From: Cohnella rhizoplanae
GTDB taxonomy: Bacteria; Bacillota; Bacilli; Paenibacillales; Paenibacillaceae
NCBI RefSeq assembly: GCF_948329515.1
Contig: NZ_CAOJCN010000013.1
Span: 1-64,000 of the forward strand
Reading direction: 5' to 3'
DNA: 64,000 bases
Shown here: positions 27,061 to 36,254 of the stretch, piece by piece
Layout of the letters: every line of letters begins with the position of its first letter
How positions within the stretch are numbered: position 1 is the stretch's first letter
Notes under the pieces: generated by a model
The model's input: only the letters and a program-made list of their open reading frames with translations
Told to the model about the DNA's origin: nothing
Database searches by the model: none
Position numbers and translations under genes: made by a program

Positions 27061-28755
27061 ATGTACAGCAATCATCGCTCGTTCAAATGGACTTCTGCGC
27101 TGCTCGCGGTCACGCTCACGCTGGCGCTGGCGCTTGCCGCCTGCGGCAACAACAATAATAACGGCGGCCAGGCCGCTTCCGGCGATGCGAGTCCAAGCGC
27201 CGGTTCGCCTGCGGCCTCGCAAGTGGACGGTTCGCCGTCCGCCGCCGCGCAAGGCGGCGAACTGACCTATGCGCTCGCCACTTCGCCAGACACGCTCGAT
27301 CCCCAGCGCAGCGGCCTCGCGGTCGCCGTGCGCGTCATCCGCACCCTTTACGACAACCTCGTCGTGAAGCTGCCCGACAACACGGTCAAGCCGTGGCTCG
27401 CCACCGAGTGGACCGAGTCCGAAGACGGCCTGAGCTATACGTTCAAGCTGCGCCAGGACGTCAAGTTCCAGGACGGCACGCCGTTCAACGCGGAAGCCGT
27501 GAAGTTCAACTACGACCGCATCCTCGACCCGAACACGAAGGCCGCCAACGCGAGCGCGCTGCTGAAGCCCTACAAGTCGGCGGAAGTCATCGACGAGTAT
27601 ACGGTCAAGCTGAACCTGGAGACGCCGTCGCGCGCCTTCCTCGGCAACTTGAGCCAGGCGCTTCTCGGCCTCGTCTCCCCGACGGCCGCCAAGAAGTACG
27701 GCGATCAGTTCGGCAAAAATCCGGTCGGCACCGGCCCGTTCAAGTTCGTTAAGTGGGAAGAGAACGCCGAGATCACGGTCGAGCGCAATCCCGATTACAA
27801 CTGGGCACCCGAGATCGTCGACAATAAAGGCGCGCCATATCTCGACCGCTTGACCTTCAAGATCGCGCCGGAGGAAGCGACCCGAATCGGCAGCGTCCAG
27901 AGCGGCCAAGTGCTCGCAGCCGAGACCGTGCCTCCGCAGAACATCGTCTCATTCAAGAGCAATCCGGATTTCCAGGTGCTGCAGGCCAACACGATCGGGC
28001 TTCCATATACACTGTTCATCAATCAGGAACACGCGCCATGGGGCGAGACCAAGGCCCGCCAGGCGCTGCAATACGGCATCGACGTCGGCGCCATCGTCAA
28101 GACGCTGTATCTCGGCACTTACGACCAAGCCTGGTCCGCGCTGACGCCGGGCGTGCTCGGTTACGACGCGTCGCTTGAGAATTCCGTCCAGCCCGACGCA
28201 GACAAAGCGAACGCGCTGCTTGACGAGATCGGCTGGAAAAAAGGCGCCGACGGCATCCGCGAGAAGGACGGCAAGAAGCTCACGCTGCGCTACGTCGACG
28301 GCTCGCCGAATCGCGAGAAGCGCAACGATATCGCCGCCATTATCCAGCAGCAGCTAAAGAAGATCGGGATCGACACCGAAGTCGTCATCACCAAGGACAT
28401 CCTCACCGAGGTGTACACCAACTCCAACTACGACCTTTACGGCAACAGCCAGGTCAATGGAGATCCGAACGCGCTGTCGGCCTTCTATCACACGGCGCCG
28501 AAGGGCGCGCTCGGCAACCTCTCCAAAGTCTCCGATCCGGAGCTCGATCAGTGGCTCGAGCAGGGCGCGCTGGAAAAGGACGACGCAAAACGCGCCGAGC
28601 TGTACAAAAAAGTGCAGCAGCGCATCAAGGATGAGGCGATCATCCTCCCGATCTATGTATTCCCGTATACGGTGGCGGCGTCCAAGTCCGTCCAGGGCTT
28701 GAAGTTCGATCTGCTGGGCTACCCGCTGTTCAACGACGTGAGCCTGGCCAAGTAA
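27061..28755 (+). CDS. peptide/nickel-type ABC substrate-binding lipoprotein (SBP family 5)
   Basis: 564 aa. Signal peptide with lipobox LAAC (Cys28), Asn- and Ser/Ala-rich linker to about residue 65, then the SBP_bac_5 fold: LATSPDTLDPQRSG at the start, LSYTFKLRQDVKFQDGTPFN and KNPVGTGPFKFVKWEENAE are classic blocks. The ATG at 27061 follows GGGAGG by nine bases. It delivers its ligand to the DppB/DppC-type permeases and the fused ATPase downstream. Family ligands include oligopeptides, dipeptides, glutathione and opines; the neighbouring monooxygenase hints at a sulfur-containing ligand (inference). Confidence 0.93.
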   Translation: MYSNHRSFKWTSALLAVTLTLALALAACGNNNNNGGQAASGDASPSAGSPAASQVDGSPSAAAQGGELTYALATSPDTLDPQRSGLAVAVRVIRTLYDNLVVKLPDNTVKPWLATEWTESEDGLSYTFKLRQDVKFQDGTPFNAEAVKFNYDRILDPNTKAANASALLKPYKSAEVIDEYTVKLNLETPSRAFLGNLSQALLGLVSPTAAKKYGDQFGKNPVGTGPFKFVKWEENAEITVERNPDYNWAPEIVDNKGAPYLDRLTFKIAPEEATRIGSVQSGQVLAAETVPPQNIVSFKSNPDFQVLQANTIGLPYTLFINQEHAPWGETKARQALQYGIDVGAIVKTLYLGTYDQAWSALTPGVLGYDASLENSVQPDADKANALLDEIGWKKGADGIREKDGKKLTLRYVDGSPNREKRNDIAAIIQQQLKKIGIDTEVVITKDILTEVYTNSNYDLYGNSQVNGDPNALSAFYHTAPKGALGNLSKVSDPELDQWLEQGALEKDDAKRAELYKKVQQRIKDEAIILPIYVFPYTVAASKSVQGLKFDLLGYPLFNDVSLAK

Positions 28756-28778
28756 AGGTAGGGGAGGGGTAACAAGCG

Positions 28779-29705
28779 ATGCTTAAAGCCGTGACCGGAC
28801 GCATACTCTCCTCCCTCCTCGTCATCGTCGGCTCGTCGGCGCTCGTATTCGTCATCATGTACCTGCTGCCGGGCGACCCGGTGGCGAGCATGATCGACAT
28901 CTCCAGCGCCTCGCCCGAGACGATCGCGAACCTCCGTCACCAGCTCGGAATCGACCGCCCCTTCCTGCTGCAGCTTGCCGATTACTTCGGCAAGCTGCTT
29001 CGCGGCGACTTCGGTCAATCCGTGCTGAACTCGGAGCCCGTACTGCCCAAGATCGCGAAGCACTTCCCCGCGACTCTCGCGCTGGCAGCCGCCAGCGCCG
29101 CCGTATCCGTCATCGTCGGCGTAATCTTGGGCGTGCTGTCGGCCATTCACCGCAACAAGCCGATCGACCTGATCGCCCGGATCGTGGGCCTGCTCGGCAT
29201 CTCGATGCCCGCCTTCTGGACCGGCATCCTGCTGCTGCTGATCTTCTCCATCCGGCTGGGGTGGTTCCCGGCGATGGGCTCGGACGGCTGGCGGACGCTC
29301 GTGCTGCCCGCGCTCACGCTCGGCCTCATCGGCGCTGGCTTCATCGTCCGCATGGTCCGCAACAGCATGCTGGAGGTCATCGGGGATGCCTTCGTCGTGA
29401 CGCTGCGCGCCAAGGGCCTGTCGGAGCGGGCGGTCATGTACCGGCATGCGCTGCGCAACGCGCTGATCCCCGCCGTCACGATGATCGGCGTGCTCGCGGG
29501 CGAGATGCTGGCGGGCACCGTCGTCATCGAGACGGTATTCTCCAGGCAGGGCATCGGCCGCATCATCGCGGACGCCATCATGGCGAAGGATCTGCCGGTC
29601 GTGCAGGGCGTCATCCTTTTCTCTTCGCTCGTCTACGTCGTCGTCAACCTGCTCGTCGACTTGTCTTATGCGGTCATCGACCCGCGCGTGCGGCGGTCGG
29701 CGTGA
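28779..29705 (+). CDS. DppB-type ABC transporter permease
   Basis: 308 aa with six membrane segments, BPD_transp_1 family of peptide importers. It opens with the DppB-like YLLPGDPVASMI near residue 30 and contains the EAA loop ALRNALIPAVTMIGVLAG, which contacts the ATPase. GGGGAGGGG precedes the ATG. It pairs with the permease at 29991-30887 despite the 285-bp repeat-bearing gap between them. Confidence 0.93.
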   Translation: MLKAVTGRILSSLLVIVGSSALVFVIMYLLPGDPVASMIDISSASPETIANLRHQLGIDRPFLLQLADYFGKLLRGDFGQSVLNSEPVLPKIAKHFPATLALAAASAAVSVIVGVILGVLSAIHRNKPIDLIARIVGLLGISMPAFWTGILLLLIFSIRLGWFPAMGSDGWRTLVLPALTLGLIGAGFIVRMVRNSMLEVIGDAFVVTLRAKGLSERAVMYRHALRNALIPAVTMIGVLAGEMLAGTVVIETVFSRQGIGRIIADAIMAKDLPVVQGVILFSSLVYVVVNLLVDLSYAVIDPRVRRSA

Positions 29706-29990
29706 CGGCGTGATGGCGTGATGGCGTAATTCCAATGGCTTAATGGCGAGATGGCATGCGGGCGCGGCGTAGAGGATCTATAGTTGCTAAAAAGCAGCTA
29801 TTCCGGCGCGCCCCTTCCCGTTTTCAACAAATAGTTGTCGAAAGGCAGTTGGCTTGGTTTGCCACTCTTCGCTGCAAAAAACGGCAAATTAACTGCCTTT
29901 TAGACGTTAATTTATTTACTCGGCGGCCAGCCGCCGAATGAGCTGCCTTTTGACCCTATCTCTGCCCGGCCCAAGAAAGGACGTGAATCT
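29706..29990. repeat. intergenic small inverted-repeat cluster
   Basis: The gap between two subunits of one transporter begins with TGATGGCG-like short repeats (29708-29757). Four related elements follow: TAGTTGCTAAAAAGCAGCTA (29781-29800), TAGTTGTCGAAAGGCAGTT (29832-29850), and two in the opposite orientation (AACTGCCTTTTAGACGTTAA at 29891-29910; AGCTGCCTTTTGACC at 29941-29955). The first can fold into a short hairpin. They look like dispersed non-autonomous repeats inserted into an operon. No gene is supported here. Confidence 0.5.
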
Positions 29991-30887
29991 ATGAGACAAT
30001 CTACGGCCGCGGAGGCGGTGCTGCAGCGCAGGAAGTGGGAGCTGCCGGCCTACCGCGGACGCGCGAGGCGCATCAGGCCGGCGGACTTGTTCGTCTATGC
30101 CGCGGGCGCGCTGATCCTGATCATCGCCATCTGCGCGGCCTTCCCGCAATGGATCGCGCCTTACTCGCCCACGGACATGATGATGGACGCCATCATGCAG
30201 GGGCCGAGCGCCGCTCATCCCTTCGGCACGGACTACTACGGGCGCGACATCCTCAGTCTCGTCGTGTATGGCAGCCGGGACTCGCTGTATATCGGCTTCA
30301 TGTCGGTACTCGTCGGCGGGCTCGCGGGCGGCGCGATCGGCACGCTCTCCGGGTACGTCGGGGGCGCGCTGGACGCCGTGCTGATGCGGATCGTGGACGT
30401 GCTGATGACGATACCCGGCATCCTGCTGGCGCTGGCGATCGCGGCCGCGATGGGACCGGGCATGGGCAACATCGTGCTGGCCGTAGCGGCGGCTTCCGTG
30501 CCCGGCTATGCCCGCGTCATGCGCGGCCAGACGATCAGCATCAAGAACCGGCCGTTCGTGACGGCTTCCCGCGCCATAGGCGCAACCCCTTTCGCCATCT
30601 TCTGGAAGCATGTGCTGCCCAACTCGCTCTCCCCGCTGCTCGTCATGGCGACGCTCGGCATCGGCACCGCCATCCTGACCGGCTCCGGCCTCAGCTTTCT
30701 GGGACTTGGCGTGTTAAAAGAAATACCCGACTGGGGCGCGCTGCTGTCGCAGGGTCGAGGTTATCTGACGGTGGCATGGTGGATCTGCACGTATCCCGGC
30801 CTCGCCATCACGCTGCTCGTACTCGCCGTCAACATCGTCGGGGACTGGCTGCGCGACCGTCTCGACCCCAAGCGCAAGGAAGCATGA
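29991..30887 (+). CDS. DppC-type ABC transporter permease
   Basis: 298 aa with six membrane segments after an N-terminal cytoplasmic tail of about 35 residues. HPFGTDYYGRDILSLVVYGS (about 78-97) is the DppC/OppC signature, and ASRAIGATPFAIFWKHVLPN is the EAA loop. AAAGGA precedes the ATG. Second permease of the peptide-type importer. Confidence 0.93.
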   Translation: MRQSTAAEAVLQRRKWELPAYRGRARRIRPADLFVYAAGALILIIAICAAFPQWIAPYSPTDMMMDAIMQGPSAAHPFGTDYYGRDILSLVVYGSRDSLYIGFMSVLVGGLAGGAIGTLSGYVGGALDAVLMRIVDVLMTIPGILLALAIAAAMGPGMGNIVLAVAAASVPGYARVMRGQTISIKNRPFVTASRAIGATPFAIFWKHVLPNSLSPLLVMATLGIGTAILTGSGLSFLGLGVLKEIPDWGALLSQGRGYLTVAWWICTYPGLAITLLVLAVNIVGDWLRDRLDPKRKEA

Positions 30888-30921
30888 ACGGCTTCCGCCC
30901 CTATACAGAAAGGAGTCTGCC

Positions 30922-33066
30922 ATGCAAAGCCTGCTAGAGATTGAGCGGCTGTCCGTCGGCTTCCGCACGAAGCGCGGGTTCCTCCAAGCCCTGCACGACG
31001 TTTCCTTGACCATCGCCCCGGGAGAGACCGTGTGCCTCGTAGGCGAGTCGGGCAGCGGCAAGACCGTCGCCTCCAAGGCGGTCATGCGGCTCGTCGATTA
31101 CGAGAACGGGCAGATCGAAGGCGGCCGCATCGCGCTTGGCGGGATCGACCTGACCGCGCTGACGCAGAGCGAGCTGCGCAGCCTGAGAGGCAAACGGATC
31201 GCGATGATCTTCCAGGAGCCGATGGCCGCGTTCGATCCCGTCTACACGATCGGCTACCAGCTCGTCGAGACGATCCTGCGGCATGAGCGCAAGACGAAGG
31301 CCGAGGCGAAGGCCCATGCCGCGAGCCTGCTCGCGCGCGTCGGCATCCCGGAGCCCGAGCTGCGCATGAAGCAGTACCCGGGCGAGCTGTCGGGCGGCAT
31401 GCTGCAGCGCGCGATGATCGCGCTGGCGCTGTCCTGCGGACCCGAGCTGCTCATCGCGGACGAGCCGACGACGGCGCTCGACGTGACGATCCAAGCGCAG
31501 ATCCTCCATCTGCTGCAGGAACTGAAGGCCGAGTTCGGCATGTCGGTCCTGCTGATCACGCACGACCTGGGCATCGCCGCCCAGATCGCGGACCGGATCG
31601 TCGTCATGTACGCGGGACGGATCGTCGAGCAGGCGACCGCCGCCGAGCTGTTCGCGCAGCCGCATCATCCGTATACGAGCGGCCTGCTGCGCTCGGTCGC
31701 CACGCTCGATACGGAGAAGGGCGACCGGCTGTACGCGATCGCGGGCAGCATCCCGAGCCTCGGCAAGCTGCCGGAAGGCTGCGTGTTCCATCCCCGCTGC
31801 CCGCACGCGACCGACCGGTGCCGCGCGGCGCCGCCGCCGCCCGTCCGGCGAGGCGACCGGGAGGCGGCCTGCTGGCATGCGGACGCGCTCATACGGGACG
31901 GCGCGCTGATCGCCGGCGCGGCGAGCGAGGATGCGCGGGACTTCGGCGCGTCCGGGGACTCGGCGCGAGCGGAGGTCTCCGCTCGGGTCTTGCGCGAAGG
32001 CGCGGCAGGCGGCGGCAGCACGATCGTGCAGCCGGGCCAAGCGGTACTGACGGCGCAGGCATCGACGGCGCAGACGGCAGCGGCGGCGCCTGCCGGAGGA
32101 ACCGAGCTGTTCCGGGTAGAGGACGTGCGCAAGTACTATCCGATCAAGCGGGGATTCCCCGGACGCTCCCGCGCGTTCGTGCGCGCGGTAGACGGCGTCT
32201 CCTTCTCCATCCGGGAGGGAGAGACGCTCGGGCTCGTGGGCGAGTCCGGCAGCGGCAAGTCGACGCTGGGCCGGCTATTGCTCCAGCTGGAGCCCGTCAC
32301 GTCGGGACGCGTACTGTTCGAGGGGGAGGATCTGACTCGCCTCGGCGCCTCGCGTCTGCGGCAGACGCGCAGGCATATGCAGATGATATTCCAGGATCCG
32401 TACGGCTCCCTCGACCCCCGCTGGAACGTGGGCGATCTCGTCGGCGAGCCGCTCGCCGTGCATCACGGTCTCGCGGGCAAGGAAAAGAAGCAGCGCGTCG
32501 AGGAGCTGCTCGCCGCCGTCGGTCTCGATCACGGCATTATATCGCGGCATCCGCATGAATTCTCCGGCGGTCAGCGGCAGCGGATCGGCATCGCGCGCGC
32601 CATCGCGCTGCATCCCAAGTTCGTGCTCGCCGACGAGGCGGTGTCCGCGTTGGACGTGTCGGTGCAGGCGCAGGTCGTCAACCTGCTGCAGGATCTGCAG
32701 CAGAAGCTGGGGCTGACTTATCTGTTCATCGCGCACGGGCTCCACGTCGTCCGTCATATCTCGGACCGGATCGCCGTCATGTACCTGGGCCGGATCGTGG
32801 AGATCGCGCCGAGCCGCGAGCTGTTCCGGCGGCCCGCCCATCCCTACACGCGCGCGCTCATCGACTCGATCCCGCATCCCGACCCGCGGCTGCGGACCGA
32901 GCCCGCCGCCATTCGCGGCGAGATCCCGTCCCCGGCGCGCCCGCCGGCGGGCTGCAGATTCCATACCCGCTGCCCGCTGGCCACCGACCGGTGCCGGGCG
33001 GAGTCGCCGGACTTGCTCCCGCTGGACGGCGATCGCTCGGTCGCCTGCCACTATCCCCTGGCATAA
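30922..33066 (+). CDS. fused dual ATPase (DppD-DppF) of a peptide-type ABC transporter
   Basis: 714 aa joining two ATPases usually encoded separately. N-half (about 1-325): Walker A GESGSGKT (41-48), signature LSGGMLQR, Walker B LLIADEPTTALD, then the OppD-type C-terminal motif GCVFHPRCPHATDRC that in this family can bind an iron-sulfur cluster or contact the pore. An Ala-rich linker (about 325-395) leads to the C-half with Walker A GESGSGKS, signature FSGGQRQR, Walker B FVLADEAVSALD and a second GCRFHTRCPLATDRC. Such fusions occur in GsiA and YejF-like importers. AAAGGAG precedes the ATG. It completes the importer encoded at 27061-30887. Confidence 0.93.
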   Translation: MQSLLEIERLSVGFRTKRGFLQALHDVSLTIAPGETVCLVGESGSGKTVASKAVMRLVDYENGQIEGGRIALGGIDLTALTQSELRSLRGKRIAMIFQEPMAAFDPVYTIGYQLVETILRHERKTKAEAKAHAASLLARVGIPEPELRMKQYPGELSGGMLQRAMIALALSCGPELLIADEPTTALDVTIQAQILHLLQELKAEFGMSVLLITHDLGIAAQIADRIVVMYAGRIVEQATAAELFAQPHHPYTSGLLRSVATLDTEKGDRLYAIAGSIPSLGKLPEGCVFHPRCPHATDRCRAAPPPPVRRGDREAACWHADALIRDGALIAGAASEDARDFGASGDSARAEVSARVLREGAAGGGSTIVQPGQAVLTAQASTAQTAAAAPAGGTELFRVEDVRKYYPIKRGFPGRSRAFVRAVDGVSFSIREGETLGLVGESGSGKSTLGRLLLQLEPVTSGRVLFEGEDLTRLGASRLRQTRRHMQMIFQDPYGSLDPRWNVGDLVGEPLAVHHGLAGKEKKQRVEELLAAVGLDHGIISRHPHEFSGGQRQRIGIARAIALHPKFVLADEAVSALDVSVQAQVVNLLQDLQQKLGLTYLFIAHGLHVVRHISDRIAVMYLGRIVEIAPSRELFRRPAHPYTRALIDSIPHPDPRLRTEPAAIRGEIPSPARPPAGCRFHTRCPLATDRCRAESPDLLPLDGDRSVACHYPLA

Positions 33067-33126
33067 GTTTCAATGATGCAGGTGCCCAAACAAACGAATA
33101 TCGCTCACGGAGAGGAGAAAGCGGCA

Positions 33127-33310
33127 CGCCCTCGTCGTCGGGAGCCAGGTCGTCGGCGGACTCCACTGCGCGCGAGCGCCGGCGGGATCTGCACGGCCTA
33201 CGGTGCGGGCTGCGCATCACCATCCCCGCTTCGACTTCGACGAGCGCGCGCTGCTGCACGCCGGCAAGCTATGGCTTGCGCTCGCGCTGGCGGAGCGTCC
33301 TGCTTCCTAG
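33127..33310 (+). pseudogene. remnant of an M20-type amidohydrolase C-terminus
   Basis: One frame ending at TAG 33308-33310 reads HHHPRFDFDERALLHAGKLW, then LALALA. This matches the conserved C-terminal end of M20 peptidases/amidohydrolases (a His-Pro-x-Phe-Asp-Phe-Asp-Glu-x-Ala-Leu pattern before the last helix). The upstream part of the frame (from about 33127) does not resemble the family, and no start, dimerisation domain or metal ligands are present. M20 deacylases often accompany peptide importers and monooxygenases of sulfur loci, so an ancestral gene was probably deleted here. The rest of the 286-bp gap holds no gene that I can support. Confidence 0.4.
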
Positions 33311-33352
33311 CGGCGCGGCTCCGGGGATCGCATACGAACAGGAGGCTTCCCG

Positions 33353-34522
33353 GTGCCCGATTGGAAACGCAATTTGTACATCCTCTGGATCGGCCTCTTT
33401 TTGAACCACCTCTCCTATACGCTCTCGGTTCCCTTCTTCCCGCTCTTCCTCGAGCGCGATCTGGGCGTCGTCCGCGGTCTCGAGGCCTGGTCCGGCATCT
33501 CCATCTCGATCAGCTTCCTCGTCAGCGGACTGTGCGCCCCCTTCTGGGGCTCGCTCGCCGACCGGTTCGGCAGCAAGCCGATGCTCGTCCGCTCCGGCAT
33601 CGGCCTCGGACTCGCGCATCTGGCCAACTACCTCGTCTACGATCTCTTCTCGTTCATCCTCGTACGGATCTTTCAGGGACTGATGGCCGGCTTCGGCCCG
33701 GCAGCCCTGACGATGGTCGGGTCGCGCACGCCCGAGCGGCATGCGGGCTATGCGCTCGGCGTGATCTCCACCTCGACCGCGGCAGGCGGCATCCTGGGCC
33801 CCCTCGCCGGGGGCGTGCTCGCCCATGCGGTCGGCCTGCGGGGCTGCTTTATCGCTTCGGGCGTCATCACGCTGCTGTCCGCCGTCATCGTGCTGGGCGT
33901 CAAGGAAGCCCGCGAGCGCCGGGCGACGGTGCGCCAGAGCGTCCTGTCGGACATCCGCCGCGCCGCCGCCACCCCCGGACTGCCGGCGATCTACGCGCTC
34001 ATCCTGATAGTATCGACCTCGGTGCTCATTCTGGAGCCGCTTCTAACGCTATACGTGGTGCGGATCGGCGCCTCTGCCGAGGATGCCGCGCTCAGCTCGG
34101 GCATCGTCTTCTCGGCGGTCGGCGTGGCGACGGTGATCATGGGGCCTTATTGGGGGAAAAGGGGGGGACGAATCGGTTACGGCAAAACGCTGTTCATCGG
34201 ACTTTTGGGCGGCGGCATAGGCAGCGCGCTGCAGGCCGCCGTGCAGAACATCGCCGGCTTCGCGCTGCTGCGCTTCGGCTACGGGCTCTTTTTTGCGGCC
34301 GTCTACCCCGCCTTGAACGCGCTTGTCGTCCAGTACGCCGACAAAGACTTCCGGGGACGCGCGGTCAGCCTGAGCCAGTCGGCGAGCCAGTTCGGCATCG
34401 TCGCGGGGCCGCTGCTCGGCGGCATGCTCGGCGGCTGGACCGGCATCCCGTTCATCTTTGTCCTGACGGGGGCCGTCCTGCTGGGCGCGGCCTGGTATGT
34501 GAGAGCCGGGAGGCTGCCGTAG
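33353..34522 (+). CDS. MFS transporter (multidrug-resistance type)
   Basis: 389 aa with twelve membrane segments. The GTG start at 33353 has AGGAGG seven bases upstream. Motif A appears as GSLADRFGSKPMLVRSG after segment two, and segment five carries the ILGPLAGGVLAHAVG region of drug exporters (motif C). It lies after the peptide importer and may be co-transcribed. Substrate unknown. Confidence 0.9.
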   Translation: MPDWKRNLYILWIGLFLNHLSYTLSVPFFPLFLERDLGVVRGLEAWSGISISISFLVSGLCAPFWGSLADRFGSKPMLVRSGIGLGLAHLANYLVYDLFSFILVRIFQGLMAGFGPAALTMVGSRTPERHAGYALGVISTSTAAGGILGPLAGGVLAHAVGLRGCFIASGVITLLSAVIVLGVKEARERRATVRQSVLSDIRRAAATPGLPAIYALILIVSTSVLILEPLLTLYVVRIGASAEDAALSSGIVFSAVGVATVIMGPYWGKRGGRIGYGKTLFIGLLGGGIGSALQAAVQNIAGFALLRFGYGLFFAAVYPALNALVVQYADKDFRGRAVSLSQSASQFGIVAGPLLGGMLGGWTGIPFIFVLTGAVLLGAAWYVRAGRLP

Positions 34523-34627
34523 TCGGCGCCGAATCCTCTTTTGGCTATTCATAGAGTAGCGCACAAGCCGTCCCTCGCGAGTTCGCATATCCTATCGTGC
34601 AGCTCATTAGCAGAGGAGGAGTGCTTC

Positions 34628-35062
34628 ATGACGCGTCTATTGGATGCCAGAACCTCGCAAAATAAAAGCTATGCCGACCTGGAGTCGACGACGATCCTGC
34701 CGGCGAACACGGTGACCCCGATCGGGGTCGTCGGCCTGAACACCGCCGGGGCGGGCAGCAATATCCGGGTGCAGTTCTCGGCAATCGCCGAACTCCGGCT
34801 GCCAGAGCCGTTAACGTCCGATACGGTCATCACGATCGCGATCGTACGCGGGACGGACTTGACCGGGACGCCGGTCGCCTATGCGCTCTACGGCACCGGC
34901 AACACCGTGTCGCCGATTCAAGTCGTCACGATTACCGCATCCGACTACGACGTGCCCGATCCGTCGCCCGAGGAACTCGTTTATACCTTATTTATATTCT
35001 GCACGTCCGAGGCCACGCGGATCGGCATGGAAAGCTTCAACGCGATCGCCTTCTCGGATTAA
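34628..35062 (+). CDS. small beta-rich hypothetical protein
   Basis: 144 aa, not assigned to a family. The ATG at 34628 has GAGGAGG upstream; earlier codons in frame have no site. There is no signal peptide and no cysteine cluster; a single Cys lies near the end. The sequence alternates Thr/Val/Ile-rich strands with Pro/Gly/Asp turns (TTILPANTVTPIGVVGLNTA, TASDYDVPDPSPEE), which suggests a jelly-roll or beta-sandwich. The lack of export signal with such a composition is reminiscent of spore-surface proteins, but this is a weak inference. It is convergent with the acyl-CoA-dehydrogenase-like gene. Confidence 0.75.
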   Translation: MTRLLDARTSQNKSYADLESTTILPANTVTPIGVVGLNTAGAGSNIRVQFSAIAELRLPEPLTSDTVITIAIVRGTDLTGTPVAYALYGTGNTVSPIQVVTITASDYDVPDPSPEELVYTLFIFCTSEATRIGMESFNAIAFSD

Positions 35063-35078
35063 GGCGCGAGCAGGGCCC

Positions 35079-36254
35079 TTATGCCTGCCCCGCCTCCCGC
35101 AGCGCCTGCTGATGATACAGCCGCAGGACCGCGTCCTCCATCGGCGGATTGGACAGGCCGAAGCGGATATCGCGGAACAGCCGCTGCAGCGGGTGCGTCT
35201 GCGCCAGCCCGTGCGCGCCGGCGACGCGCAGCGCCTTGTCGGCGACGGAGAGCGCCGTGCGGATCGCGACGACCTTGACCGCGCCGAGCTCGGCGATGCC
35301 GGCGGCCTCGTCGGCGACGGGACGCTCCCACCGGGCGGCGACGCTATACATAAAGTGCCGCGCCGCCGCCAGCTCGATATCGATCTCGCCGATCAGCGTG
35401 CCGATATGCGGCAGATGGAGGATCGGCCGGTCGAGCGAATTGGGCTGGTACGAAGCCGCGAAGGCGAGCGCCTCGTCGCGCGCGGCGAGCGCGGCGCCGA
35501 GGTAACAAGCGGGCACGTGCAGCAGATGCGGATTGGCCGCCGGGCCGCCGCGCTTGCCGGGCGCGGCACGGTAGACGAGCGCCTCCGCAGGCAGGACGAC
35601 GTCATCGAGCACGAGATCGTGGCTGCCCGTGCCGCGCATCCCCATCATGTTCCAGACCGGGTCGACGGATACGCCGGGCGCGTCCATGGGGATCAGGAAG
35701 TCGGCCGGTCCCTCGGCATCCCCTTCGGTCAGGGTCGTATTGACGAGGACAAGGTCGAGCGCCGGCGCCAGGGACGTGAACGTCTTGCGTCCCCGCACTA
35801 CATATCCGTCCCCTTTCGGCTCGGCCGTCGTCTGCATCTTACCGCCCCGGGACGGACTGCCCGTCCCTTTCTCCGTCGCCGCCCGGTTCACGAGCTTGCC
35901 CTCGGCGACGGCCCGCAGGAACGGCGCCAGCTTGTCCTCGCTCCATGTCTTCTTCGCGGCCAGCTCGGCCACCGAGCTCACATGCCAGCCGATCGCGAGT
36001 GCCAGCGCAGGGTCTCCCGCAGCGATCCGTTCCTGATAGAGGACCATCTCGTAGACGGACATGCTTCCGCCGCCATACGCCTGCGGGACCGCCCACTTCG
36101 TGTAGCCTGCGGCGCGCAGCTTCTCCACCGATTCGAACGCGAAGCCGCCCTCCTGATCCACGGCTTGCGCCAGGGGCTTGAACGAATCCGCCATCTCGCC
36201 GATTAGCGCGAGGCGCTCCCGCTCCGACTCCGTCCTTGCAAAGCTGTCCGTCAT
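35079..36254 (-). CDS. acyl-CoA-dehydrogenase-family flavoprotein (SfnB/DszC-like)
   Basis: 391 aa with the three-part acyl-CoA dehydrogenase layout: N-terminal helices, a middle beta domain (ADFLIPMDAPGVSVDP, then WNMMGMRGTGSHDLVLDDVVL) and C-terminal helices. The usual catalytic Glu region is not evident and the protein lacks clear acyl-CoA hallmarks, which fits the flavin-dependent monooxygenase/desulfurisation branch (DszC, SfnB) better than fatty-acid oxidation. GGAGG lies eight bases before the ATG. The nearby monooxygenase locus supports a sulfur-scavenging role (inference). Confidence 0.85.
   Translation of the reverse strand: MTDSFARTESERERLALIGEMADSFKPLAQAVDQEGGFAFESVEKLRAAGYTKWAVPQAYGGGSMSVYEMVLYQERIAAGDPALALAIGWHVSSVAELAAKKTWSEDKLAPFLRAVAEGKLVNRAATEKGTGSPSRGGKMQTTAEPKGDGYVVRGRKTFTSLAPALDLVLVNTTLTEGDAEGPADFLIPMDAPGVSVDPVWNMMGMRGTGSHDLVLDDVVLPAEALVYRAAPGKRGGPAANPHLLHVPACYLGAALAARDEALAFAASYQPNSLDRPILHLPHIGTLIGEIDIELAAARHFMYSVAARWERPVADEAAGIAELGAVKVVAIRTALSVADKALRVAGAHGLAQTHPLQRLFRDIRFGLSNPPMEDAVLRLYHQQALREAGQA

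Noticed and set aside
29756..29941. 61-codon plus-strand frame between the permease genes
   Set aside because: It consists of the inverted-repeat elements and has no ribosome binding site.
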